Origin: Bremia lactucae | Taxonomy: Eukaryota; Oomycota; Peronosporomycetes; Peronosporales; Peronosporaceae | Assembly: GCF_004359215.1 (NCBI RefSeq) | Contig: NC_090613.1 | Location: 1,801,396 to 1,865,395, forward strand | DNA: 64,000 nt | Direction of reading: 5' to 3' | Shown here: positions 30,619 through 41,254 of the stretch, one piece after another | How positions within the stretch are numbered: the first letter of the stretch is position 1 | Layout of the letters: every line of letters starts with the position of its first letter | Notes under the pieces: model-generated | The model's database searches: none | What the model was told of the DNA's origin: nothing | What the model saw: only the letters and a program-made list of their open reading frames with translations | Program-made: the position numbers and the translations under genes

Positions 30619-31511
30619 ATGAGCCTCAATATCGATTGGGCTGATTTCCCTCACCTCTCCGAACATCATCGGCAGGTGGCAGAGCACTTAGCGAAGTAGC
30701 TTGGCGAGCACGCCCTAGCCAGGCTCCTGGGTAGTCCTCCTAACCAATATGTTGCTCAGTTGGAGCAGTTTGAGGCATTTGTGCTCGGACAGCGGAGAGC
30801 GGCGTTCGAGGCACAGCGCCATGCTGCGGCGGAGTCCGTCACTCAGACTCAGGATGAGCTGAGGCTTGAGCAGGCTCGGAGCGAGGCTCTCAACAGGAAT
30901 GTTGAGATGCTCTCCGCCCGGCCGCATCAGCTGAGGTCCATTTGGGTGGACCCGTCAAAGCTCGATGGAACTGCAGCGCACACGATTGCCCACTGGCTGT
31001 TAGCTGTGGAGCAGTGCGGTGTGGCGCATCTCATCGAAGAAGTAACCCGGATGGTGTCGTACGCCATGTCGCATTTGCACGGTACGGTAAGGCGTTCCCT
31101 TCATGGGCAATCTTTAAGACAATAGTTTGCGCCATGTATCAGCCGCCGAACAACGAAGTTTCTCTTCAGGCGCGCTTCTTTGGAGCGAGATAGGCGAAGC
31201 GATCTCCGCAAGAATATGTGCGGGAGACGCGCTCGCTGTCGGCGTCCATTAGTGTTGGTCCGATACCGGAATACATTAAGGTGCCCACGTTCATGAATAG
31301 ATTGCGACAACGCTCATCGCGACAGGCCCTTTTTAGAAAGGTGCTGTCGACGATGGAAGAGGCAATTCAAATTGCCTTAGTTGAGGAGCAATTATACAAC
31401 AGTGCCTCGGCATCAGCTTGGCATAAGCCGTCGGCCGAGAGGTCAGATGTCACTTCCATGGAGTTGGGCAATGCAGACAGTGTCTGCTATAAATGCGGCA
31501 AGCGCGGCCAT
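30619..31511 (+). pseudogene. Family B gag, copy 1 of the duplication, truncated at the N
   Basis: MSLNIDWADFPHLSEHHRQV with an in-frame TAG at 30697-30699 (codon 27), then a long open stretch with a Glu/Arg-rich helix (QRRAAFEAQRHAAAE) and WLLAVEQCGVAHLIEE. After a frame change it continues to YKCGKRGH, where the N interrupts the zinc knuckle. Sequence over this region is the same as 33214-34106. Confidence 0.7.
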
Positions 31512-31512
31512 N
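31512..31512. other. Single N between the two copies
   Basis: One undetermined base exactly at the boundary of two near-identical 2594-bp stretches. It splits both a gag and an aORF-B copy mid-gene. Confidence 0.9.
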
Positions 31513-31973
31513 ATTATGGTCTGAGCATAAGGCGTTGTGGTTATACCCAACGGAGAAGCGGCTGCGCCTTTATGGGCAGCGCTCTCATTACCTGTCGCTG
31601 CGCTTTCCAGCGCAGACGACGGGACAGCATTCGTAAATGATGTTGTCTCCATGTTGTGAGCCATGAGAGAAGTTTGGATGGGCAATAATGCGCCATCATC
31701 ATTCCTCATGAGCTCGTTGTCCGCATCACTACTATGAGGTGACGGCAACGGTGTCGACTCATTGTAGTCGACAATGAGCGACGGAGCAACATCCTCACTG
31801 TTAAAGTGGGATGGATCCTTAAGCCCTATTAACGCGACAGCAGCAGTAGCTGTAGGCGTTTTGACTAAGGCATTAGACGCTGCCGGCGTGTTAACGCGGC
31901 GCGTGTGCTTAGTGCGAGTTTGAGTGGGCGTCTTCGCAGACGACCCACCAACATTGCCCCTTTTAGGTGGCAT
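31513..31973 (-). pseudogene. aORF-B 5' part, copy 2 of the duplication
   Basis: Repeats the first ~155 codons of 28530-29378 from ATG 31973 with a few substitutions (RNDDG for RKDDG, METTS for METAS, VPSSA for VPLSA). It ends abruptly at the N and probably is not a separate gene copy. Confidence 0.6.
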
Positions 31974-32102
31974 CTTTGGCGCCGTGTTATTAACACAGGT
32001 CGCTAGAGTGATTGAGTGAGTTAGCGGCGCGTAAATCTGCTCGCAGTTCCTCTCCTCTTTGACGAATTTAAAATGAAAATTCGTTCTTTTAAGGGCGGAT
32101 GG

Positions 32103-32687
32103 TGTAACGGGCTAAAGTTGCCCTAATGATACGCAATACCCGTTAAGTACACTTGGTGTACTTAAGGGAATGGTCGATTACTTAAATAAAATAATTAGAC
32201 CCAGCACTCGGGTGTGGTTCACATTTGTGACCAACCCTTGTGTATGTGATGCACATAGGTGCATTCACATTAGGAGGGATGAAGGTTAGCGTTATCCGTT
32301 ACGCTAGATATTTAGAAATATATACTCGCAATACATATTAGTGTTATCGCTAAGGATGACATTTTGATTGGTAACAAAAAAATTTAACATATAATGCGAT
32401 TAGGTGTTATAGATAGAGGTGACATTTTGATTGGTAAAATTGGTATTTATATTTAATGCGATTAAATGTAACTCAGGCTGAAAACTACTTTCTACTTAGT
32501 AAGTGCGCACGAGGAGCCGGATTACCGCTCCCGTGACGAAGGATAGTGAGTGTTTTGGGTGAGGATGCTAAGGCGCCCACCCTAACTACCTCACTGCACG
32601 CGAGAGAAGCTGGTTAAACCGCTTCCTCGCTGTGCTAGGGTGTGTGTCTAAGTAGAGCGTGGCCGCATTATGACGTGCCCGCCTACG
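32103..32687 (+). repeat. Family B LTR, duplicated copy of 29508-30092
   Basis: Same sequence shifted by 2595 bp. Confidence 0.8.
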
Positions 32688-32694
32688 GCCTGAG

Positions 32695-33157
32695 TGTAAC
32701 GGACTAAAGTTGCCCTAACGTTTTACAAACCCATTAAGTACACTTTGTTTACTTAACGGGATAATGAATTACTTTATGCACATAGGTGCATTCACATTGG
32801 AAGAGATGACGGCTAGCGTCATTCCGTGAGCCGAGATATCCAGATAATACCCTCGCCACGTAGCGGTGCACATCTACAGAGATGACATCTATTGATGTAT
32901 CTAAGTATTTATATTTACTTTGATTAAAAAAAATCAGTCTTAAAACTACTTCATAGTGAACAAGTGCGCACGGGAAGCCGGATTACCGCTTCCGTGACGT
33001 CGCTTGTACTAAGGTTCTTAATTCGTTGGGTGTAGTCGCTGAGGCGCCCACCAACTACCTCACTGCCTGTGAGCGAAGACGGTCGGACCGCTTCCTCACT
33101 GTGCCTGAAGGTGTGTGCGTAAGTAGACCGTGGCTGCTATAGTAGCGCCCGCCTACA
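32695..33157 (+). repeat. Family B LTR, duplicated copy of 30100-30562
   Basis: Same sequence shifted by 2595 bp; it is the one physically followed by a complete gag. Confidence 0.8.
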
Positions 33158-33213
33158 CTTGGTTGCACTTGAAATCGTTCCCACGACCCGATTTCCTGAG
33201 CGTATCAGTGAGT

Positions 33214-34260
33214 ATGAGCCTCAATATCGATTGGGCTGATTTCCCTCACCTCTCCGAACATCATCGGCAGGTGGCAGAGCACTTAGCGAAGTAGCTTGGC
33301 GAGCACGCCCTAGCCAGGCTCCTGGGTAGTCCTCCTAACCAATATGTTGCTCAGTTGGAGCAGTTTGAGGCATTTGTGCTCGGACAGCGGAGAGCGGCGT
33401 TCGAGGCACAGCGCCATGCTGCGGCGGAGTCCGTCACTCAGACTCAGGATGAGCTGAGGCTTGAGCAGGCTCGGAGCGAGGCTCTCAACAGGAATGTTGA
33501 GATGCTCTCCGCCCGGCCGCATCAGCTGAGGTCCATTTGGGTGGACCCGTCAAAGCTCGATGGAACTGCAGCGCACACGATTGCCCACTGGCTGTTAGCT
33601 GTGGAGCAGTGCGGTGTGGCGCATCTCATCGAAGAAGTAACCCGGATGGTGTCGTACGCCATGTCGCATTTGCACGGTACGGTAAGGCGTTCCCTTCATG
33701 GGCAATCTTTAAGACAATAGTTTGCGCCATGTATCAGCCGCCGAACAACGAAGTTTCTCTTCAGGCGCGCTTCTTTGGAGCGAGATAGGCGAAGCGATCT
33801 CCGCAAGAATATGTGCGGGAGACGCGCTCGCTGTCGGCGTCCATTAGTGTTGGTCCGATACCGGAATACATTAAGGTGCCCACGTTCATGAATAGATTGC
33901 GACAACGCTCATCGCGACAGGCCCTTTTTAGAAAGGTGCTGTCGACGATGGAAGAGGCAATTCAAATTGCCTTAGTTGAGGAGCAATTATACAACAGTGC
34001 CTCGGCATCAGCTTGGCATAAGCCGTCGGCCGAGAGGTCAGATGTCACTTCCATGGAGTTGGGCAATGCAGACAGTGTCTGCTATAAATGCGGCAAGCGC
34101 GGCCATATGATGGCTCGCTGCTATGCCAGGGTCCCTGCTGGTGCGAAGACGCCCAGCAAGAGGACTCCCTTTCCAAAGGGCGATGGCAAGAACCAGCGTG
34201 GAAGACGCATGATTTCTGCATCGACCACTGAGGGGTTAGGAAATGCAAAAGCGCAGTAGG
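33214..34260 (+). pseudogene. B element Y gag
   Basis: As at 30619 but complete. After the helix-rich N-terminus and capsid blocks (QPPNNEVSLQARFFGAR, STMEEAIQIALVEEQLYNS) the zinc knuckle is intact (CYKCGKRGHMMARC, C-x2-C-x4-H-x4-C, 34078-34120), followed by a Lys/Arg tail that binds nucleic acid. Broken by the codon-27 TAG and at least two frame changes (near 33680 and 33790). Confidence 0.75.
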
Positions 34261-34379
34261 GGCGGGATGCCCTACTGACGCGGACTCTGAAGCTACCCCT
34301 AAGCTCAGAGTTGTCGAACAAATAATAAGCATAGTCTCGGTCGTCTCGTAATTTCGGGCCTCAACCCTGCTGGTCTATA

Positions 34380-35285
34380 GCGCTCAAGTACGAGGCTATG
34401 ACCAGGTGATGACGCTCACAGTTGATTCGGGTGCATCACAAAATCTTGTAAAACTCGCGGCTCTAAAACAAAGACCGGTGGTGTTTAAGTTGCTTTGCCA
34501 GGATGGCAAGCGAGATTAGGCGTCCGTTCGTTTAGCGAGCGGCCTGCTCGTCAAGTCTGAGGGAGTTCAAGTTGTACTCGCCTTCAGCTTTAGTGACTTC
34601 TCTTGTAAGGAAAAGTTCACAGTGCTAGGTATGGAGAGTCCGTATGACCTCATCCTTGGCATGCCATGGTTGGCAAAACACCAACCATGGATAGTCTGGC
34701 GTACACGCACAGTTGCTAACTCTAGTGGCTCCTGCGAGAGGCCTATACGCTGATGTCGTGTCGAACACAGTTGAGGGTGCGTTGACGGGATGTCAAACGT
34801 CACTAATTTCTACCCAGCTCGTGGAGGCTAGTGTGGTAAAAAGGACGATGACAAGTCGTCATGCGTCCGAATGTCCTGTACAGAGCCGAGAGCCTGTGGC
34901 AGTAGACGGCGAGCTGACAAAAAATCAAGCGTCGCATGAACCGGCACAGTGCCTAGATCTTGGGGCGGTTGGAAGGGGTGCGTTAACCAGGAGAGCAACG
35001 ACACCTGCTTCCCAGTCAAAGTTCGTGGTGACTCGAAGATTGAGTACTCGACAGATTAGGACGATCAAAGGCACGTCTAAACGAGTGACCTTTGGATTAG
35101 ATCCTATTGAAGAGGACGGGCCTTCGAACGAGGTGTTCGAGGCCATCGAAGACAAAATAGCGGAGGCATCCTCAGCTGAGGTGCCCGAGCACGTCTTGAA
35201 ATATGCCGAGGAGATAGTACAGCTCCCGGAGATGTCGTGGGATCTGTTCCTTGCCGATTTAAGGAGGGAGAGATCCACGAAGTAG
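34380..35285 (+). pseudogene. Y protease and pre-RT linker
   Basis: The aspartic protease active site is present as TVDSGASQNLVKLAALK (about 34412-34465), ending in a premature stop after CQDGKRD. A later block reads ILGMPWLAKHQPWI (flap/C-terminal region). The linker frame (34713-35285) includes KRVTFGLDPIEEDGPSNE and LPEMSWDLFLADL. The protease would cut the polyprotein. Confidence 0.65.
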
Positions 35286-36280
35286 TCGCACCAGTTCCAG
35301 AAGAGAACTTGGTGGACTGTTCCACGTCGTCTACAATAAATGAGAGCGTCCTAGAAACGGACAAAAAAACGATTCGTTGTTCAAGGCTGGGATGCTTTGA
35401 GAGTCAGTCCGTTTTTTTATATTCTGTAGAAACGTCTTAATGTGTTCTTAGAAGAAGTGCCGAGCCGCCTACCAGCCGATAGGGGCATCGGGCACGAGAT
35501 TGATTTGGAACCTGGCACTAAGTATCGTGTGACCAGGCAATGGCCGTTGCCGAGAGATCAAGTCGAATATATCGATGAATTTTTTGACAAGCGAGCCACG
35601 ACGGGACATGTACGTGAGAGCAAATTGCCTCACTGCAGCCCGACCTTCTGTGTGTGCGTAATGACACTGGTGGATGGCGCATGGTTCACGCTTATATATA
35701 ATGTAAGCCGAACACGGCTACCATTCCGGCGCAAACGCCAATCCCGCGTAAAGATGCTTTTTTGAACTCCGTGGGAAAGTCAGCTATGATTTCCGCGTTG
35801 GATCTAAAGGATAGCTGCTATCAGGTACTCATGAGAGAGTCTAATGTAGCCAAAACGGTGGTAATCACCCCAAGCGGTATGCTTTGGGAGTGGCTTGGGA
35901 TGCCCTAAGGTTTTAAAATTGCACCGGCAACATTCACCCGAGTAGTGGCTCACGTAATGCGTCAGCACCGTGTCTACGAGCTCAATTACTTTGACGATGT
36001 GTTCGTGCATAATAGGGCCGAGGACGGGCTGAGCGATATAGAGTCGCACAAGCGTTATTTAGACGCTGTATTCCAGAATCTGGGTGACGCCCAATTGTAC
36101 GTCAAAGTTCAAAAGCGAGTCATAGGTGTCCCCGACGTTCCTGTGATGGGCTGCATCGTAGGTACACCTGGTGTACGAGCAGATCCAGACAAGGTAAAAT
36201 TGGGAAAGGAATGGCCAACCCCACGACATATGAAGGATTTGCACCAGTTTCTAGGTCTCGCTAATTGCTTGCAAAGGTAA
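35286..36280 (+). pseudogene. Y reverse transcriptase
   Basis: Blocks: EVPSRLPADRGIGHEIDLEP, YRVTRQWPLPRDQVEYIDEF, HVRESKLPHCSPTFCV, then a frame change, ALDLKDSCYQVLMRE, and a frame with HVMRQHRVYELNYFDDVFVH. The catalytic YFDD is intact near 35990, followed by VMGCIVGTPGVRADP and DLHQFLGLAN. Frameshifts at about 35680 and 35910 and at the end prevent a continuous product. Confidence 0.7.
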
Positions 36281-36835
36281 AGCGAACTATGCAGAGCGGA
36301 CAAAGTCATTGTATGACCTCCTTAAAATGATTCAGAGTGGGATTGGTCAAAGATGCGTTCGCATCAGTGAAGCAATCTCTTGTAGACACCGGTATTGGCA
36401 TTGCCAAACGCGGATTAGCCCTTTCGCGTCGTCTGCGATGCAAGTAATTTTGCAATCGGCAGCGCTTATGTAGAAGGATCACGACGGCGTCGACCGTGTC
36501 ATTTCTTATCAGTACCGGCTTTTAAAGCCGCGGAACTGAATTAACCTGTGCATGACAAGGAGCTACTTTCAATAAAGAATGCTCTTGGTAAGTTTCGAGT
36601 GCACCTATTAGGCACCGAACCATTTGTGGTTTTACGGATCACGTATCATTGTGGACCGCAATAAACTCACCGCACCTCTCGCCTAGAATGGCAAGATGAC
36701 TAACATTCTTCTCTGAGTTTAATTTCAAAGTTGAATACAAGCCGGGTAAGTCGAATGTCTTGGCTGACGCATTATCGCGCAGACCAGACTTCAAGGCAAG
36801 ACACCAGTAAAGTGTGTCTCGTGCTAAGACACAAG
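36281..36835 (+). pseudogene. Y RNase H
   Basis: Recognisable but badly shifted: PLSDLLKM-like, V-C-D-A-S-N-F-A-I-G (36432), SYQ.RLLK, FRVHLLGTEPFVV, KVEYKPGKSNVLADALSRRP (36730-36786). Single-base deletions are frequent. Confidence 0.6.
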
Positions 36836-38345
36836 TTTAGTCGTCAACGTTGGCAGCCATGGAGGTCTATAACGTAACGAGCTCGTTGGCTTCCAAAATA
36901 AAGGAAAGCTAGTCAGGACGAACGTTGTCGCCTGTTTGTTGGATCACTTCGGTGGACGAAAGGTCTCCCTTCCGTCGCATTTGAAGGCTAAGCTAATTTG
37001 TATTAGCTACAGCGATGGCCTGTCATGGCATCAGCAGTCATCTTGTGATCCTTTGAGAATCTATGTCCCCCATGACACAGATCTCAAGCTGAAGATCCTT
37101 CACGAGCTCCATGATGCACCATCGAGTGGACATCTGGGCCGTTGGAAGACATTCTTACGAATGGCGGAGAAATTTTGTGGCCACACCTGTATCTGCGAAC
37201 AGTGTCAGCGCATAACGCCTGCACCGCCCAGCAGTGCACCATTGTAGACGCTGCCGATTCCAAAGGATTTTTGGTAGTCAGTCTAGGCTTCATGTTTTGC
37301 ATGCCGCCCGACCACAAGGGTCGGACGGGGGTTCGTCGTTTTTGTAGACAGACTGAGCAAAACGGTGCATTTAGCACCACGATCACAGGCAAGGAGGCAG
37401 CTCTCTTGGTTTTGAATCATGTTTACCGACTACACGGGATGCACGAGTCCATAGTATCGGACCGGGATCCACGATTTACGTCTGGTTTTTGGCGACATGT
37501 GTTTGAGCTGCTGGGTAGCAAGCTCCACATGTCGACCGCAGATCATCCCCAGACCGATGGTCAAACAGAACCGTGCCAATCGGGTCGTGGCGGATGTATT
37601 ACGCACGATAGCGACTCCCAACGAATGGAGCGAACAATTGCCCTTCGTGAAGTTCACCATAAATAACAGTGTCCACGCCAGTACGGGTGAGGCACTCTTT
37701 TGTATTGATGGACTGCGCCATCCTCGGATGTCAGTCTCGTTGGTGCGCAGCCCGAGTCTTAGTGGGGAGGGCCCCTCACTATGCTGGGTGCGAAACGGGG
37801 ACAAAGTTTCGTCATTATGACGATGACCGGCGAGGATATCATGTTAAGGACAGAAACTTGCCCTAGTGACCTTGCCGGTTTAGCAGTGGTCAGTATAAAG
37901 CCACGGCAAGGAATGCCTGTGCTCCTAAGCAATAACGCTGTTTCGCTATTGACAACTACGTCCTATGATCGACCTTTTGGCGGTATCATAGGCGACTTTG
38001 ACGCAAAAATCGTGAGCGAGGCTCAACGCGTTGTGGATGATTGTTTTTGCTTGTCATGTGCGCTTTCCATCGCGTCACGGACACGAAATGTCCGTGACGC
38101 GACGGAAAGCGCACAGACAAGCAAAAACAATATGCAGACCAAAATAGTCGCAAAAACAATGAACGCTTTAGAGTGGGAGAAGAAGTACTATTAAGTACTG
38201 CTCCCCTACCTAAAATGCAGTTTCTCTACTACCTGGAGGTACGACGAAATTATTGCCGCATTTTATCGGGCCTTCAACGGTGTCCAAAGAGGTTGAAAAC
38301 ATAAATTATAGGCTGACCCATCCCCCTTATATGAGGACGCACCCC
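36836..38345 (+). pseudogene. Y integrase
   Basis: The zinc domain is shortened (HELHDAPSSGHLGR, then C-E-Q-C-Q-R-I with the intervening sequence deleted). The core keeps MHESIVSDRDPRFTSGFWRH (second Asp) and HPQTDGQTEPCQ, where the catalytic Glu survives but the next codons are shifted. The C-terminal region is interrupted by an inverted duplication (38040-38131) and a cluster of foldbacks. Confidence 0.65.
38040..38131. repeat. Foldback (43-44-bp arms) in Y integrase
   Basis: Arms 38040-38083 and 38089-38131 pair with one bulge and one mismatch around cgaaa. Other B copies (e.g. 27560-27620) show that the right arm is the native sequence and the left arm has been replaced by its complement. 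Confidence 0.85.
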
Positions 38346-38352
38346 ATATGAG

Positions 38353-38563
38353 TCCAGATCGACGCTCGACTCACAGTCAGCGTCACCATCGGTCTCCTTG
38401 GACGGATTGGGGTATGTGATCTCGTCTTGATCAACACTCACAGTCGGCTTCACCATCGGTCTCCTTGGACGGATGGGGTATGTGATCTCTTCTTGATCAA
38501 CATACCCCCATCCGTCCAAGGAGACCGATGGTGACGCCGACTGTGAGTCGAGCGTCGATCTGG
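38353..38563. repeat. Triple foldback: two inverted copies facing the native segment
   Basis: The native block 38502-38563 (cataccccc..gtccaaggagaccgatgg...) occurs inverted twice just upstream, at 38353-38416 and 38437-38483. The two inverted units are direct repeats of each other. The sense reading here (acidic linker after the integrase C-terminus) is destroyed. Confidence 0.8.
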
Positions 38564-38779
38564 TGAGGAAGACGGGGAAGGTGAACAACTTCCAGCCGAA
38601 TGACTCCGACCACGATACAGACATAGAGAGCGAGGGGTATCACGCGCGTAACGCGGATCCCTCAGCATCAACTATTCTAAAAGGTCCAGCCGAAGTTTCA
38701 GCCTTTTGAAACCCTTGGGATCCTTCGCGCGGACATCGTGAAGATCCGAATTCAGTCGCGAGACTTGACTTTCGAACTC

Positions 38780-38833
38780 GCAGGCGCTGAGCGCCGCTGA
38801 ACGATCCGTCGTTCAGCAGCGCTCAGCGCCTGC
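38780..38833. repeat. 25-bp foldback in Y linker
   Basis: Arms 38780-38804 and 38809-38833 with one mismatch and a 4-nt loop (tccg). Confidence 0.8.
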
Positions 38834-38899
38834 TAGTGAACGGAAGCGGGATAGACTGCCGCGAGTACGTGGGCGAAATCGCCGCTCCTATCGGGCGCC

Positions 38900-39095
38900 A
38901 CCTGTACTGATGGATGCTGCTGGGAACCAACACTTCCTTGTTGGAAGGTCATTGCCCACCGCTCCGTGCAGCAGAAGCATCAAATCTTCGTCCAGTAGAA
39001 AGGATACCCACGAGTTTTGACTCTTGGGAACCGGTCGACGCCCTGCGCATTGACGTACCGGGCCTGGTGTCTGCCTATGAAAAGGACCGCTAGTT
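38900..39095 (+). pseudogene. Y chromodomain remnant
   Basis: Sequence equivalent to 28263-28462: cttccttgttggaaggtc, then gcccaccgctccgtg, cttcgtccagtagaaagg and gactcttgggaaccgg. Frameshifts break the domain; the pol stop region (gctagtttcatatggac) is still recognisable at 39102. Confidence 0.6.
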
Positions 39096-39118
39096 GTCGC
39101 CCGCTAGTTTCATATGGA

Positions 39119-40042
39119 CTAGCAACATCGGCGTGATGAGTAAAAACAGGGGGTACAGTACCACCCATGATTTTTTTTCACATGCATGCAAGCGAAATAA
39201 AGTCGCTGCGATCGCTGTTTCGCCACATTGGAATGTGGCTGAACGCGGCGCAGGAATTCCGCTCCGTGTTGGTCGGTTGATTCATTTGAATGCAACACGA
39301 CCAGGATCGGGGAACTGAGCCTTCCACGAAATATAGATGCCATAATAATTATGTGCATCTAGAGTAGCGCACTGTAGGAGCGACGCACTCGTTCCATACG
39401 AAGAAGGCCATTCGGATGGAGGTGGCATGGTAATATGCAACCAGTCACACAGCAACGTTCACTGTGATTGGCATGTGACACCGACTGGACACGCTCACGT
39501 GCCGTCGATAAGGCATTACGCTCGGGATCTTCTGCGTCAGACCCATTGTGAATGATGGTCTGAACGACAGGTGTTGTGGTTCCACCCAACTGAGAAGTAG
39601 CTGCGCCCTAAAGGGCAGCGCTCTCACGAAAGGTCGCTGCGCTAGCTAGCGAAGCGATTATAGTTGGCCATCCATCGCATAGTAGTGATGAGCACAGCAA
39701 GCTTATGAGAAAGGATGATGGCGCGTTATTGCCCATCCAAATTTCACTCATTGCTCCTAACACGGACACGTCCAACGTTGCAAAGGCCAACTTGCCTTTG
39801 AACAAAGCAACTGTCTCGTCGCTGAGGAGATGGCAGCGGTGTCGACTCGTTGTGGTCAGCAATAAGCGACGGATCTATATCCTCACTGTGAAAGCGAGAT
39901 GGATCTGTAAGTCCAGATAGCGCGACAGCAGCAGTAGCTGTCGGCGTAGCAACTGAGACACTTGACGACGACTGCGAGTGCGCTTCGGGGTGTCTTTGCG
40001 GACGACCCACGAGCTTTGTCCCTTTAAAGTGGCATGTCAGAC
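39119..40042 (-). pseudogene. aORF-B, copy in element Y
   Basis: Start region (minus, about 40042) reads M-P-L-K-G-T-K-L, then SEDIDPSLIADHNESTPLPS, an internally inverted stretch near 39650-39830, GTTTPVVQTIIHNGSDAEDP with TARERVQSVSHANHSER, and finally ILVVLHSNESTDQHGAEFLR, KQRSQRLYFACMHVKK and a terminal FYSSRRCC before the stop, equivalent to the end of the B1 copy. Same antisense position between pol and 3' LTR. Confidence 0.65.
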
Positions 40043-40183
40043 ACCGTGTGATGACAAGGATGTACACACACTGGTCGCTAAGGGTGATAGAGAGAACTAA
40101 AAAGCGGCGCGTAAAGCAGCTCGCTGTTCCTCTTCCTCACGCTGACAATATTACAAAAATGTAGAATGCTTTCTTGAAGAGGG

Positions 40184-40313
40184 GTGTGATTTAATGGGTT
40201 TAAGTTGCCCAGATGTTTCACAAAATCGATTAATTACACTTTGTGTACTTAACGGGGTGGTCAATTACTTTATGTAAAGTAATTAGACCTGTGGTGCACA
40301 AAGTGTCCCACAC
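40184..40313 (+). repeat. Family B LTR, 5' fragment (3' LTR of Y)
   Basis: tgtgatttaatgggtttaagttgccc, a mutated B LTR start, running to about 40313, where integrase sequence begins. Preceded by the purine tract gaagagggg. Confidence 0.65.
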
Positions 40314-40614
40314 GGGGCTCGTCGTCTTTGTAGACAGGCTGAGCAAAATGGTGCATTAAGCACCATATAGCACCACGGTCACAGGCAAGGAGACAGCTCT
40401 CTTGTTCATGAATCATGTGTACCGACTACACGGGATGCCCGAGTCCATAGTTCTGGACCGGGATTCAAGATTCGTCGGTTTTTTTGCGACATCTGTTTGA
40501 GTGCTGGGTAGCAAGCTCCACATGTCAACAGCCGATCACCACCAGACCGACGACCAAACAGAACTTGCCAATCGAGTCGAGGCGGATGTATTGCACACGG
40601 TAGTGACTACCCTT
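40314..40614 (+). pseudogene. Family B integrase core fragment
   Basis: Matches 43620-43920 (cgtcgtctttgtagacag, ctgggtagcaagctccacatgtc). Several indels; cut on the right by an A LTR. Confidence 0.6.
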
Positions 40615-41110
40615 TGTTAGTACTGCTACCAGTACTAGCCAACCTGCACTCATCACAGTGAATGAGGGGTGACTCGGTTACTTCTAGTTAACGACGTGCA
40701 GAGGCAGATTACAGTTAAGTAAGTAGTATTTGCTACCAAAGATTAGCTCTAAGGCTTTTAGAAATAGAAAAAGTAAAACTGTATTAATATAATAAGTTCT
40801 AATGTAACGATCTGCTATCCGCTACTGACTTTATTATATTAATAGCAAACTATGTATGGCGCCTACTTGCGCACCGCACAATCGTGTCTTACAAGGATTG
40901 GTGGGGTTAATTTAAACTTAAATCAACCAATCAATACAAGTGATGTCTTATTGCGTCAATATTACCAAATTTGGTGATAGTGGAACTATTAAGTATAAAA
41001 AAATGAAGACAATAATTTTGTACTTCTTTATTGATTTCCTTTTATAGGAAACGATATTTATTATTCCTCTTGAAAGAAATAATATTTATGCAACGGGACA
41101 CCCCGTTACA
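40615..41110 (+). repeat. Family A LTR
   Basis: From tgttagtactg to acaccccgttaca with the internal A blocks (aaggcttttagaaatagaaaaag, acgatctgctatccgctactga). About 496 bp. Confidence 0.7.
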
Positions 41111-41254
41111 TCACCCCCCTCTTAACCGAAAATCACAATAGTGACTGATATAGGATGACAGGAAATGCTATTGTGTCTTTCCCTGTAATTTTGCATTATT
41201 GGTTTTAATCAAAATACCGATTTAATTTTCAAAAATTGATGTTCAAAAAAATAA

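Larger units (their letters stand above)
28918..31511. repeat. 2594-bp direct duplication, copy 1
   Basis: Nearly identical to 31513-34106. The few differences I found lie in the first 200 bp (e.g. acaaagggac versus acgacgggac; gatgctgtc versus gatgttgtc; tccttcc versus tcattcc). Copy 1 ends at 31511 and is separated from copy 2 by one N. Confidence 0.9.
31513..34106. repeat. 2594-bp direct duplication, copy 2
   Basis: Offset of exactly 2595 from 28918-31511. Begins attatggtctgagc and ends gcgcggccat, then continues into the unique remainder of gag. Confidence 0.9.

Noticed and set aside
30715..30927. Minus-strand frame in the gag helix region (also at 33310-33522)
   Set aside because: Mirror of the plus-strand Glu/Arg-rich gag helix; no independent support.
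28918..34106. Duplication considered as a genuine segmental tandem duplication
   Set aside because: The single N exactly at the boundary and the breaking of both genes mid-codon favour an assembly overlap; not fully excluded.
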